Source: Acidobacteriota bacterium
GTDB taxonomy: Bacteria > Acidobacteriota > Vicinamibacteria > Vicinamibacterales > UBA8438
Reading direction: 5' to 3'
Length of the DNA stretch: 60,015 nt
Assembly: GCA_009838525.1 (NCBI GenBank)
Contig: VXRJ01000027.1
Coordinates: 30,954-90,968 of the forward strand
Made by a program: the position numbers and the translations under genes. Each line of letters opens with the position of its first letter. The stretch's first letter is position 1. Shown in pieces: positions 52,153 to 60,015 of this stretch. Under the pieces are notes generated by a model, which did no database searches, was not told the origin of the DNA, and saw only the letters and a program-made list of their open reading frames with translations.

Positions 52153-53424
52153 ATGACATTGCCCCGACCGCTCGACCGCCGGACGTTTCTCCGGGCTTCG
52201 GGTGTTGCGCTTGCCCTGCCATGGCTCGAGTCGATGACGCCGGCCCTGGTGCGCGCCTCGGCTACCGCGCCGCCGCGGATGCTGAACATCTGCAACACGC
52301 TCGGCCTGTATTCGTCATCGTGGTTCCCAACCGCGGCGGGTGCCGGTTACGAGGCGACCGAATACCTGTCGCTCATCGATCACCACCGAGAGCAGTACAC
52401 TCTCTTTAGTGGCTTTTCGCACGAAGAGCAGACCGGCCGCCAACCACATAACTCGGAGATCACCTGGCTGACGGCGGCCCGGCGTCCGGGGCTTGATGGG
52501 TTCCGGAACAGCATCTCGGTGGACCAGGTCGCGGCCAACCACCTCGGTTACGTGACGCGGTTCCCCTCCGTCGTGCTCGGCACGGCGACGCCGCAGAGCC
52601 AGTCGTACACCAGCAGTGGAGCGATGGTGCCCGCCGAATCCAGCGCGGCCAGCGTGTTCAAGCAGCTCTTCCTGCAGGGTACGCCGGAGGAAGTGGAACG
52701 CGAGACCCGCAGCCTGAACGCGGGGGCCAGCATTCTCGATCGTCTGCAGTCGCAGACCACGGCGCTGCGGGGACGCGTCAGCTCGACCGATCAGCGGACG
52801 CTTGACGCCTACTTCGACGCTGTACGCACCGCCGAGCAGGAACTGGCTGAGGTGCAGGCCTGGCAGAAGCGGCCGAAGCCCGTGGTGGCGGAGGAACCTC
52901 CCGAGGACCTGCCGAACGCGGCGGACCTGGTAGGCCGTGTCAAGCTGATGTACCGGCTGATTCCCCTTATTCTCGAGACCGACTCGTCGCGCGTCGTGAG
53001 CCTGATGATCCAGGACCACGGCACTGTCCTGAACGTGCCCGGGGTCAGCATCGACCAGCACGGCCTCTCGCACCATGGGCAGGACGAGTCGAAGATTGCC
53101 CAGCTCAAGCTGATCGAGAGGGAACTCGTCTCCGCATTTGGCGAGTTGCTGACCGACTTGCGGAGCCGCACCGGCGCCGACGGCGCCAGCCTGCTCGACT
53201 CGACGATGGTCCTCTTCGGGAGCAATCTCGGTAACGCGAACGCGCATACCGCGAGCGACCTGCCGATCCTCCTTGCCGGAGGCGGTTTCAACCACGGCCA
53301 TCACATCGTCCACGAGGGCGAAGAGAACGCGCCACTCTGCAACCTGTTCGTCACCATGCTCCAGAACATGGGCGTGGAAACCGACGCGTTTGCGCAGAGC
53401 ACCAGCGCCCTGACCTGGTCCTGA
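52153..53424 (+). CDS. DUF1552 domain protein, Tat-exported partner, divergent third copy
   Basis: 423 residues. Tat signal LDRRTFLRASGVALALPWLE (Arg9-Arg10). DUF1552 body with ARPGLDGFRNSISVDQVAAN, DSSRVVSLMIQDHGTVLN and DSTMVLFGSNLGNANAHTAS. Unlike the copies at 530 and 7290 it lacks the two-cysteine loop (here TPQSQSYTSSGAM), so it is a separate subtype matched to the divergent DUF1592 upstream. The gap to that gene is two bases. Function unknown. Confidence 0.92.
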   Translation: MTLPRPLDRRTFLRASGVALALPWLESMTPALVRASATAPPRMLNICNTLGLYSSSWFPTAAGAGYEATEYLSLIDHHREQYTLFSGFSHEEQTGRQPHNSEITWLTAARRPGLDGFRNSISVDQVAANHLGYVTRFPSVVLGTATPQSQSYTSSGAMVPAESSAASVFKQLFLQGTPEEVERETRSLNAGASILDRLQSQTTALRGRVSSTDQRTLDAYFDAVRTAEQELAEVQAWQKRPKPVVAEEPPEDLPNAADLVGRVKLMYRLIPLILETDSSRVVSLMIQDHGTVLNVPGVSIDQHGLSHHGQDESKIAQLKLIERELVSAFGELLTDLRSRTGADGASLLDSTMVLFGSNLGNANAHTASDLPILLAGGGFNHGHHIVHEGEENAPLCNLFVTMLQNMGVETDAFAQSTSALTWS

Positions 53425-53480
53425 TGCTGGGGCGCGTGTGCCGGTCTACCTGTGACGGAACGGACCCGGGAGGCAGCTTG

Positions 53481-54443
53481 ATGCGGCAACAACTCTTGGC
53501 GTTGGCAATCGGTGTGGCGTTGTTCGGGCCCGTAGCCGCGACGGCGCAGGGAGGCGCCGCGGAGCCGCCCGTGACGTCCTGGGGCGATCCGGCTCTGGGA
53601 GGCGTCTGGGACTTCCGCACCATCACGCCTTTGGAGCGCCCCGAGGAACTCGGCGATCAGGAATTCCTGAGCGAGGAAGAGGCGGCGGCCCGGGAGCAGG
53701 AAGCGGCCGAGCGGGATCGGGCGATGGACGAGAAGCCGGCCGAACGAACCGAGGCGGGCGGCTCAGTAGGCGCCTACAACTGGTTCTGGATGGACTTCGG
53801 CACGCAGGTAGTCGAGAGCCGGCGCACGTCGCTCATCGTCGATCCGCCCAATGGCCGCCGGCCCCCGATGACCCCGGAGGCGATCGAGGCGGCGCGCAAC
53901 ACGCCCGCCTGGGGGCAGGAACCGCCGCCCGACACCTACCTCGACCGCAACTCCTTCGACCGATGCATCGGCACGATGGCGCTCCCCATCTACCCGACCG
54001 CGTACAACAACAACGTCCAGATCTTCCAGACCCCCGATCACGTGGCGATGTACGTCGAGATGATGGGATCGATCCGGATTATCCCACTCGATGACCGGCC
54101 TCCGACGGGTATCCGGCAGCCGCTCGGCGATTCGCGCGGCCGCTGGGAGGGCGATACGCTGGTGGTCGAGACGACCAATCTCAGTCGCCGGCTGACCATC
54201 ATTGGCGCCAGTGCGAACGCGCGGAGCCTCGTGGAACGCTTCCGGCGGGTCAGCCCCGACATCCTGGAGTACACGTTCACGATCGACGACCCGACCGTCT
54301 GGACCTCACCTTGGACCGCCGTGCAGACCTTGCGGCCGCTCGACGGGCAGGTGTTCGAGTACGCCTGCCACGAGGGCAACTACGCCATGCCGAACATTTT
54401 GGCCGGCGCCCGCAAGGCCGAGGCGGAAGCGGCGCCTCGCTGA
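53481..54443 (+). CDS. secreted protein of an expanded acidobacterial family, function unknown
   Basis: 320 residues from ATG 53481, just after GGGAGGCAGC. Signal peptide with core LALAIGVALFGPVAATAQ. Family pattern: GVWDFRTITPLERPEEL, a charged helix (EEEAAAREQEAAERDR), GAYNWFWMDFGTQ, SLIVDPPNGRRPPMT, RCIGTMALP, GRWEGDTLVVETTNL, and FEYACHEGNYAMPNIL near the end. Many paralogues with this pattern occur in acidobacteria, but I know of no assigned activity. It follows the third DUF1592/DUF1552 pair on the same strand (56 bases) and may belong to that transcript. Confidence 0.85.
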   Translation: MRQQLLALAIGVALFGPVAATAQGGAAEPPVTSWGDPALGGVWDFRTITPLERPEELGDQEFLSEEEAAAREQEAAERDRAMDEKPAERTEAGGSVGAYNWFWMDFGTQVVESRRTSLIVDPPNGRRPPMTPEAIEAARNTPAWGQEPPPDTYLDRNSFDRCIGTMALPIYPTAYNNNVQIFQTPDHVAMYVEMMGSIRIIPLDDRPPTGIRQPLGDSRGRWEGDTLVVETTNLSRRLTIIGASANARSLVERFRRVSPDILEYTFTIDDPTVWTSPWTAVQTLRPLDGQVFEYACHEGNYAMPNILAGARKAEAEAAPR

Positions 54444-54457
54444 GTCGTCTTCCGTCC

Positions 54458-55324
54458 CTACGGCTTCGGGTGGGCGAGCAGCCATTCGACTGCGAGCCGC
54501 GTGAAGTGGGGCGACAGTTCGGGGATGTGGGCGCCTCCGGCGATCGTCCAGAGCTCGGCCGATCCGCCTGCCTTGCAGCCGCTTGTCCAGCGGGTCACGG
54601 TCGATTCCATCCCGTCGATCGAACGGTCCAGATCGAGCATGGCGACGTCCTCGCCGTTGCTGTCGCAGCCGTTCCGCGCCGCCCAGTTCTCGGCTGATTC
54701 GCGCGCCCCCGGATAGGCCGCCCCCTGGATCTCGCCGCCGTCGTACGCGATCGCGGTGTCCGCGTCGCCATGGATCTGCAGCACGTGGACCGGGTAAGGC
54801 GGGGCCGGACGCTCCTCCGACTGGTCAGCGCCGGCGATGCTGACAATCGCCGCGATGGCCCCCGAGTGGTCGTGCGCCAGGCGATAGGCCATGAAGGCGC
54901 CGTTCGAGTGGCCCATGACGTAGACCCGCTTTGGATCGATCCGGTAGTCGGCCTTCACCTTGTCGATCAGGCCGGAGAGGTACCCGGAGTCGTCCAGCTC
55001 GGGACCGGTCCAGTTGCAGCACGCGGTGGAGGCATCCCAGTAGAGCGGGTTGTTCTGCGCGGGAGAGGGTGTCCCGTCGGGCGCCACCAGGATGAATCCA
55101 TAGTCGTCGGCCAAGTCGCTGAGCCCCATGTACTCGTTCTGAACCGCGCCGGTCCGGCCGTAGGTGTGGAGCAGCACGATGAGGGGCGCAGCAGTATCAC
55201 CGGTGTAGCTGTCGGGAACGGTGACCGGCAGGGCGCCGCGGCCGCCATCGATCGACTGGGCGGCTGCCACGCCGTGACCGGCGGCCAGCGCCAGAACGAG
55301 AACAAAGGGAAGCATGTTGCGCAT
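54458..55324 (-). CDS. secreted esterase/polyhydroxybutyrate depolymerase-like (CE1/LpqC type)
   Basis: 288 residues: signal peptide ending GHGVAAAQ, then an alpha/beta hydrolase with nucleophile Ser140 in GHSNGAF, acid Asp187 or 189 in IHGDADTAI, and His266 in GGAHIPEL. TACCNW (100-105) gives the adjacent cysteines often seen in the LpqC/feruloyl-esterase group. Likely hydrolyses ester bonds of polyesters or plant cell wall feruloyl esters outside the inner membrane. It lies 40 bases downstream of the S9 peptidase gene on the same strand and probably shares its promoter. Confidence 0.9.
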   Translation of the reverse strand: MRNMLPFVLVLALAAGHGVAAAQSIDGGRGALPVTVPDSYTGDTAAPLIVLLHTYGRTGAVQNEYMGLSDLADDYGFILVAPDGTPSPAQNNPLYWDASTACCNWTGPELDDSGYLSGLIDKVKADYRIDPKRVYVMGHSNGAFMAYRLAHDHSGAIAAIVSIAGADQSEERPAPPYPVHVLQIHGDADTAIAYDGGEIQGAAYPGARESAENWAARNGCDSNGEDVAMLDLDRSIDGMESTVTRWTSGCKAGGSAELWTIAGGAHIPELSPHFTRLAVEWLLAHPKP

Positions 55325-55364
55325 CGGGATCTCCTGGTGTCAGTGGGTGCGTGAATGAGTCGGG

Positions 55365-57635
55365 TCAGCGTGACGCCGCGCCGGCATGACCCGGACGCAG
55401 ATGCTCGAGAACGAAGTCGAGCATCAGCTCGCGGCGATGGTGTTCGAGGTCGGCCCCGCCCAGGCGGTGGCGCGACCTTGGGTAGATCATCATCTCGAAC
55501 GGCTTGTTGGCCTGCTGGAGAGCATGAGCGAACTGCAACGTGTTCTGCATGTGGACGTTCTCGTCCATCGAGCCGTGGACCAGGAGCAGCGCGCCGCTGA
55601 GACTGTCCGCCTTGAAGCGGGGTGAGCTGCGCTGGTAGCCCTCCGGGTTGTGCTGCGGCATCCGCATGTAGCGCTCGGTGTAGATGGTGTCGTAGTCGCG
55701 CCAGTCAGTGACCGACCCGCCGGCTATCCCCATTGCCCAGCGGTCGCTGTGGGTGAGGGCGTAACTCACCATGAAGCCGCCGTAACTCCATCCCTCAATG
55801 CCGACGCGCTCCCGATCGACGAAGCCCTGCGCAATCAGCCAGTCGAGTCCGTCTTCCTGGTCCTTCAGCTCCAGTTCGCCGAAGCGCTCATAGACTGGCC
55901 AGGCGGAGACCGCCCCCTTGCCGCTCGCCGTCTGGTTGTCGAGCACCCAGACGACGATGCCGCGCTGGGCCAGCAGTTGCCACCAGAGCGTCTCCCGGCT
56001 CCAGGCGTTCCGGACCCGCTGGACGTGAGGACCACCGTATATGTGCTGGTACACCGGGTACTGCCGGGAAGCATCGAAGTCGGGCGGCTTGATCAGCAAC
56101 CCTTCCATCGCGAAGCCGTCGCGGTTCTCCACCTGCACGAACTCCGGTTCGGGGAGAGCGTAGTCCCGGAGCGCGCGCGCTTCGCGCGCGGCCACGACGC
56201 GCAGCTCCGCGCCGTCCGCTGCCGCGTGGAGCCGTACCTGCGGCGGTGTGTTGATGTCGCTCCAGGTGTCCAGATAGTGGGTGAACCCCGGGCTGAAGGC
56301 GGCGCTGTGCGTGCCCGGCGCCTCGGACAGGCGGCGCAGCCCGGTTCCGTCGAGACCGACGCGGTAGACGTCGAGACCTATCGGGCTCCGTTCGGTGCCC
56401 GAGAAATAGACGATGCCCGCCGTTTCGTCGACCCCATGGACGGCGCGAACCTCCCACTCTCCCCCGGTGACGGTGCTCAGCACCTTGCCGTCGCGGTCCA
56501 GGTGGTAGAGGTGCGCCCAGCCGGTCCGCTCGCTCCGCCAAAGGAATGTGCCGTCGTCGAGCCACCTGGGCGCACCGGTGACGTTCACCCACGCCTCGGA
56601 AGTCTCACGCAGAATGCGCTGAACCGAGCCGTCCAACGGGTGGGCCAGATCGAGATCGAGCCAGGTCTGCTCCCGATTCTGGATCTGGAAAACGACTCGA
56701 CTGCTGTCGGGGGTCCAGCCGACCTCGACAATCAACGGGTCGTCCGTGGCGTAGCGTGCGAGGTCGGCCCAAGTGGTGGCGCCGCCCGCCACGCGAACCA
56801 TGCCGAGGCGGACCGTCGGATTGGTGTCGCCCGCCTTCGGATACTCCCACTCCTCCACCTCCGGCCGGTAAGGGATGTGGTCCAGCACGGTGAAGATCGG
56901 TACGTCGCGGTCGTCGAGTTGAAGGTACGCGAGGCGTGACGAGTCGGGGCTCCACCAATAGCCGCGGAAGTTGCCGCGGCCGTAGATTTCTTCCTGGTAC
57001 ACCCAGTCGAGTTCGCCGTTGCGAACCCGCTCACTCCCGTCGGTGGTCAGCGGAACCTCCCGTTGTCCATCGATGTCGACGACGTTCAGGTTGCCGTCGC
57101 GGACGAACGCGACCAGCGTGCCGTCCGGACTGAACGACACTTCGATCTCGGTCTCCGGCGTCCGTGTCAGACGGCGGACGTCGGAGGTTTCCAGCCGGTA
57201 GTGGTAGAGATCGTCGGCGAAGCTGAACACGAGTGCGGTACGGGTGCCGTTCATCACATGGTTCGCTCGCCGTGCGATGTCGCGCGCGTCGTCGTCGGTC
57301 AGGCCGGGGAGCGAGGCTATCGCCGCTTCGAAAGCTGCAGTGTCGTACAGCGCCTCGCGCGTTCCGCTCAGTGCGTTCACCCGGGCAAGGGGGCTGCCGG
57401 CGCCGCCGGGAGCAGTCCGTTCGACGTAGTGTGCGTCGTCGATCCACGCGCCCCGAGCCGCACTGCCGCCCACGTCGATACGCCCCCCCGGGTCGTACAG
57501 GTCGGCGACGGTGAGCGTTCGTTCCTGTGCACCGGCGGGTGTCGTCCAGGCCGGACCGGAGACGACCGTTGTGGCGAGAATAGCCATTGCCGGAACGGTC
57601 GGGAGAAGTGGTACGGCGGTGATCGGGCGTCTCAT
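55365..57635 (-). CDS. S9B dipeptidyl peptidase IV-like, exported
   Basis: 756 residues from ATG 57635; the longer frame upstream is Arg/Pro-rich and not family-like. Signal segment (AVPLLPTVPAMAILATTVVS), DPP-IV N-terminal propeller (about 60-520, with FVRDGNLNVVDIDGQREVPL), and the S9 catalytic domain: GWSYGG (Ser about 615), GSMDENVH (Asp about 690), SRHRL (His about 722). Releases N-terminal Xaa-Pro dipeptides in the periplasm. Diverges from the M49 gene across 139 bases holding an 18-bp palindrome 12 bases upstream of its ATG. Confidence 0.94.
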   Translation of the reverse strand: MRRPITAVPLLPTVPAMAILATTVVSGPAWTTPAGAQERTLTVADLYDPGGRIDVGGSAARGAWIDDAHYVERTAPGGAGSPLARVNALSGTREALYDTAAFEAAIASLPGLTDDDARDIARRANHVMNGTRTALVFSFADDLYHYRLETSDVRRLTRTPETEIEVSFSPDGTLVAFVRDGNLNVVDIDGQREVPLTTDGSERVRNGELDWVYQEEIYGRGNFRGYWWSPDSSRLAYLQLDDRDVPIFTVLDHIPYRPEVEEWEYPKAGDTNPTVRLGMVRVAGGATTWADLARYATDDPLIVEVGWTPDSSRVVFQIQNREQTWLDLDLAHPLDGSVQRILRETSEAWVNVTGAPRWLDDGTFLWRSERTGWAHLYHLDRDGKVLSTVTGGEWEVRAVHGVDETAGIVYFSGTERSPIGLDVYRVGLDGTGLRRLSEAPGTHSAAFSPGFTHYLDTWSDINTPPQVRLHAAADGAELRVVAAREARALRDYALPEPEFVQVENRDGFAMEGLLIKPPDFDASRQYPVYQHIYGGPHVQRVRNAWSRETLWWQLLAQRGIVVWVLDNQTASGKGAVSAWPVYERFGELELKDQEDGLDWLIAQGFVDRERVGIEGWSYGGFMVSYALTHSDRWAMGIAGGSVTDWRDYDTIYTERYMRMPQHNPEGYQRSSPRFKADSLSGALLLVHGSMDENVHMQNTLQFAHALQQANKPFEMMIYPRSRHRLGGADLEHHRRELMLDFVLEHLRPGHAGAASR

Positions 57636-57647
57636 GGGCTGACCCTT

Positions 57648-57671
57648 CCGGCCCGTACGGGCCGGTATAAT
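57648..57671. promoter_or_regulatory. 18-bp perfect palindrome abutting a TATAAT box, between divergent peptidase genes
   Basis: CCGGCCCGTACGGGCCGG (57648-57665) is a perfect palindrome, directly followed by TATAAT (57666-57671), a consensus -10 on the plus strand about 103 bases before the M49 ATG. In the S9 message the same bases would form a 7-bp hairpin with GUAC loop just before the start codon. Confidence 0.6.
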
Positions 57672-57774
57672 CGCGAAACAGCCGATTCTACAACGGTCGG
57701 CCCCGGCCCCGGAGGCAGAAGTCACAGCCGGGCGGTTTCTGCTCCGGGGTCGTGGGCGAGGCCGGAGGAGTTCG

Positions 57775-59832
57775 ATGATGCGTAACCGTTCCCTCGTCGT
57801 TCCCAGTCTGGTTGTCCTGCCGATCGCCGTTGTCGTGCTCATGTCGGCCTGCGCGACGCCCGGGGAGGAGCCGTCACCGGCGCCAGCCACTACGGACGCC
57901 GCCCCGGCGTCCGACCGGCCGTATCTGCTGGAGCGGATTGACGACGCGGCGATCGCTCAGATCTACGCCGATGGCTTCGAGTCCCTTGACTTGCGCGAGA
58001 AAACGCTCATCTGGCACCTCTACAATGCCGCGCTTGCGGGACGCGACATCTTCTACGACCAGCGCTACGCCCACAACCTCGAGATGCGCGAGGTGCTTGA
58101 GGAGATCCTCACGCACGCGGACGGGGTCGACACAACCACGCTGGACGCGATTCAGCGCTACACGAAGCTCTTCTGGATCAACCAGGGACCGTTCAACAAC
58201 CTGACGGCGCGGAAGTTCCTTCCGGAGACGACGCCGGAGGCGTTCGCCGAGGCGGTGCATGCCGCGGCTTCCGCCGGCGCGGAGTTCCCGGTACAGGATG
58301 GCGAAACACTCGACGCGATGCTCTCTCGGCTCGAGCCCATCATCTTCGATCCCGACGTCGATCCGATCCTGACCAACAAGTCGCCGCGCGCTGGCGAGGA
58401 CATGCTGCTGTCCAGCGCGAACAACCTCCACGCCGGGGTCTCGATGGCCGACCTCGAGGGGTTCGATGAGCGGTACCCGCTGAACTCCCGCCTGGTGAAG
58501 GAAGACGGCCGACTCGTGGAGGAGGTATACCGGATTGATGGCGACGGCCGCTATGCCGACGAACTGCGCGAGGTGGTGCGCCATCTCGAAGCGGCCATAC
58601 CATTCGCGACGGAGCCGATGGCAGCGGCGCTGGAGGCCCTGATCACCTGGTATCGCACGGGAGAGCCGGAGGACCGCAAGGCGTACGACATCGCCTGGGT
58701 GGCCGATCGGGACTCGCCGGTCGACACGATCAACGGCTTCACCGAGGTCTACATGGATGCGCGGGGCGCCAAGGGCGCGTGGGAGGCGCTGGTCTTCTAT
58801 GTCAATCCGGAGCAAGCCGAGACGATTCAGACGCTCGCCGAGCATGCGCAGTGGTTTGAGGATCACATGCCATGGGATCCGCGGTACCGCAAGGAGGGGG
58901 TCCGAGGTATTACCGCGAACGCGATCGACGTCGTCATCGAAATCGGCGACGCCGGACCGATTACGCCGATCGGGATCAACCTGCCCAATGACCAGACGGT
59001 GCGCGAGCAGTACGGCAGCAAGTCGATCTCGCTTTCCAACGTCATCGAGGCATACGACCTGTCGGCGCCGGCCGCCTACCGTGCGGAGTTCACCTGGGAC
59101 GATGCGGAGACCGCGCGGGCCGAGCAGTGGGGAAGCCTCGCGGGCAACATGAACACCAACATGCACGAAGTGATCGGCCACGCCTCCGGGCAGCTTTCGG
59201 AACGGCTTGGCGGCAACGCGCAGCCGTTCCTTCGCGAGCAGTACTCCGCTCTCGAGGAGGCGCGGGCCGACCTGATCGCGCTCTACTTCATTGCCGACCC
59301 GAAGCTGGTGGAGATCGGGATCTTCGACGCCGCCGATCAGCCCGACATCGTGCTGGCCCAGTACGAGGCATATGCGCGCAACGCGATCCTGCAACTCCGG
59401 CGCGTACGCGAGGGCAACCAGCTCGAGCAGGACCACATGCGCAACCGGCAGATGGTCGTCCACTGGCTGATCGACAATACCGGCGCGATCGACGTGCGCC
59501 AGCGAGACGGCAAGACCTACAACGTCGTGACGGACGCCGACGCGTTCCGGGCCGGCGTGGCCGAACTGCTGGCCGAGGTGCAGCGCATCAAGTCGGAAGG
59601 CGACTACGATGCGGCGAGGACGTTGTTCGAGACCTACGGCATCCGGTTCGATCCGGCGCTGCGCGACGAGGTGCTGGAGCGCGTCGCAGAGGTGAATCTA
59701 CCCTCCTACACCGGTTTCGTGATGCCGAAGCTGGAGGCAATCACGGCGGTGGACGGCACGATCACCGACGTCCGGATTTCCTACCCCCAGGACTTCACCC
59801 AGCAGATGCTGGAGTACTCGGGCAAGCGCTGA
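57775..59832 (+). CDS. M49 dipeptidyl peptidase III lipoprotein
   Basis: 685 residues. Lipobox LMSAC (about residues 23-27) anchors it in the envelope. The M49 signature is complete: HEVIGH (464-469) and EEARAD (494-499), giving two His and a Glu as zinc ligands plus the catalytic Glu465. AEQWGSLAGNMNTNMHE precedes it, as in bacterial DPP III. The enzyme removes dipeptides from short peptides; a periplasmic lipoprotein form fits with the divergent S9 dipeptidyl peptidase. GGAGGAG precedes ATG 57775 (a second ATG is adjacent). Confidence 0.95.
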   Translation: MMRNRSLVVPSLVVLPIAVVVLMSACATPGEEPSPAPATTDAAPASDRPYLLERIDDAAIAQIYADGFESLDLREKTLIWHLYNAALAGRDIFYDQRYAHNLEMREVLEEILTHADGVDTTTLDAIQRYTKLFWINQGPFNNLTARKFLPETTPEAFAEAVHAAASAGAEFPVQDGETLDAMLSRLEPIIFDPDVDPILTNKSPRAGEDMLLSSANNLHAGVSMADLEGFDERYPLNSRLVKEDGRLVEEVYRIDGDGRYADELREVVRHLEAAIPFATEPMAAALEALITWYRTGEPEDRKAYDIAWVADRDSPVDTINGFTEVYMDARGAKGAWEALVFYVNPEQAETIQTLAEHAQWFEDHMPWDPRYRKEGVRGITANAIDVVIEIGDAGPITPIGINLPNDQTVREQYGSKSISLSNVIEAYDLSAPAAYRAEFTWDDAETARAEQWGSLAGNMNTNMHEVIGHASGQLSERLGGNAQPFLREQYSALEEARADLIALYFIADPKLVEIGIFDAADQPDIVLAQYEAYARNAILQLRRVREGNQLEQDHMRNRQMVVHWLIDNTGAIDVRQRDGKTYNVVTDADAFRAGVAELLAEVQRIKSEGDYDAARTLFETYGIRFDPALRDEVLERVAEVNLPSYTGFVMPKLEAITAVDGTITDVRISYPQDFTQQMLEYSGKR

Positions 59833-59865
59833 GCGGTGCGCGGGCTGGGTTGCGGCTTGCCGGGG

Positions 59866-59885
59866 CGCCGGCCTCCAGGCCGGCA
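59866..59885. repeat. REP-like palindromic element, copy 3
   Basis: CGCCGGCCTCCAGGCCGGCA: same TCCA loop and stem as copy 1 at 8628, differing only by a C-G for G-C swap at the loop-closing pair, i.e. a compensatory change. It lies 34 bases after the M49 stop and is followed by ATCCTGC. Confidence 0.6.
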
Positions 59886-59910
59886 ATCCTGCTAGCTACC
59901 GCAGCCAGCC

Positions 59911-60015
59911 AGGCGGCGCGCCCGCGCGCCCCGCCGCCGCGCGGATGGGGGCGGTGGCCTCCGCGGGGGGCTGTAGGGACCCCCCCCCGGTCGAGGGCGC
60001 GAGGAGGGGGGGGTT
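59911..60015. other. G/C homopolymer-rich end of the contig
   Basis: The terminal bases are made of runs of G and C (for example nine C at about 59980-59988 and eight G at about 60006-60013) with no gene. The composition differs from all other gaps in the window and looks like a poorly resolved contig end. Confidence 0.6.

Noticed and set aside
57639-57671. MerR-type promoter with the palindrome in a long spacer
   Set aside because: The best -35 candidate, CTGACC (57639-57644), would leave a 21-base spacer, beyond the usual 19-20, and matches only four of six bases.
1-60015. Prophage, transposon, CRISPR array, tRNA or rRNA genes
   Set aside because: No transposase, integrase, phage structural gene, regular spacer-repeat array or recognisable stable-RNA sequence was found on either strand.

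Overview
This 60 kb window comes from a high-GC bacterium. It most resembles an uncultured Acidobacteriota of the Vicinamibacteria type. This is an inference from gene content: three DUF1592/DUF1552 modules, many exported peptidases and quinoproteins, GMC plus 'subunit 3' pairs, an ECF sigma factor of the TIGR02999 type paired with a Ser/Thr kinase, and exported ankyrin and beta-propeller proteins. There are no rRNA or tRNA genes, CRISPR arrays, prophages or insertion sequences that I can see. The last ~100 bases are G/C homopolymer-rich, and the first gene is cut by the left edge and carries an in-frame TGA, so both ends look like contig ends.

Layout. 1-8621: a truncated DUF1592 cytochrome gene with its Tat-exported DUF1552 partner, an exported ankyrin protein, a Fic AMP-transferase with a promoter/operator-like palindrome at its start codon, then a complete DUF1592/DUF1552 pair. 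8690-17378: a two-domain M14 carboxypeptidase, then a rightward run of an exported methyltransferase, a PQQ dehydrogenase, a double carboxymuconolactone-decarboxylase-fold protein and a second beta-propeller protein. 17425-23788: an OSBS/N-succinylamino-acid racemase coupled to a GNAT enzyme, a large propeller-amidohydrolase and an exported protein of unknown function. 23819-31578: kinase/ECF pair, HpcH/HpaI aldolase, Hsp20, a small charged protein, GMC oxidoreductase with its Tat-exported small subunit, an RRM protein and a small secreted protein. 31632-35510: DinB-like protein, MDR reductase, YfcC-type carrier, TlpA-like lipoprotein with a Cys-rich tail.

35581-43035 is a four-gene efflux operon on the minus strand (TetR, TolC-like, adaptor, RND pump), every junction being an ATGA overlap. 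Its adaptor carries an unusual C-terminal TolB/FlgO-like domain. 43348-48799 encodes a periplasmic three-subunit molybdenum hydroxylase followed by a cytochrome b and an unknown protein. 48842-54443 holds an SDR, a third DUF1592/DUF1552 pair and a secreted protein of unknown function. 54458-59832 is a peptide/ester hydrolysis locus: a CE1-type esterase and an S9 dipeptidyl peptidase diverge from an M49 (DPP III) lipoprotein across an 18-bp perfect palindrome.

Overall theme: an envelope-centred, catabolic, aerobic or respiratory heterotroph. Most products are exported by Sec or Tat, and several are redox enzymes that would feed electrons to the respiratory chain. The most novel-looking items are the RND adaptor/TolB-like fusion, the repeated DUF1592/DUF1552 module, the Mo-hydroxylase/cytochrome b operon, the Cys-rich tail on the TlpA-like protein, and several operator-like palindromes.
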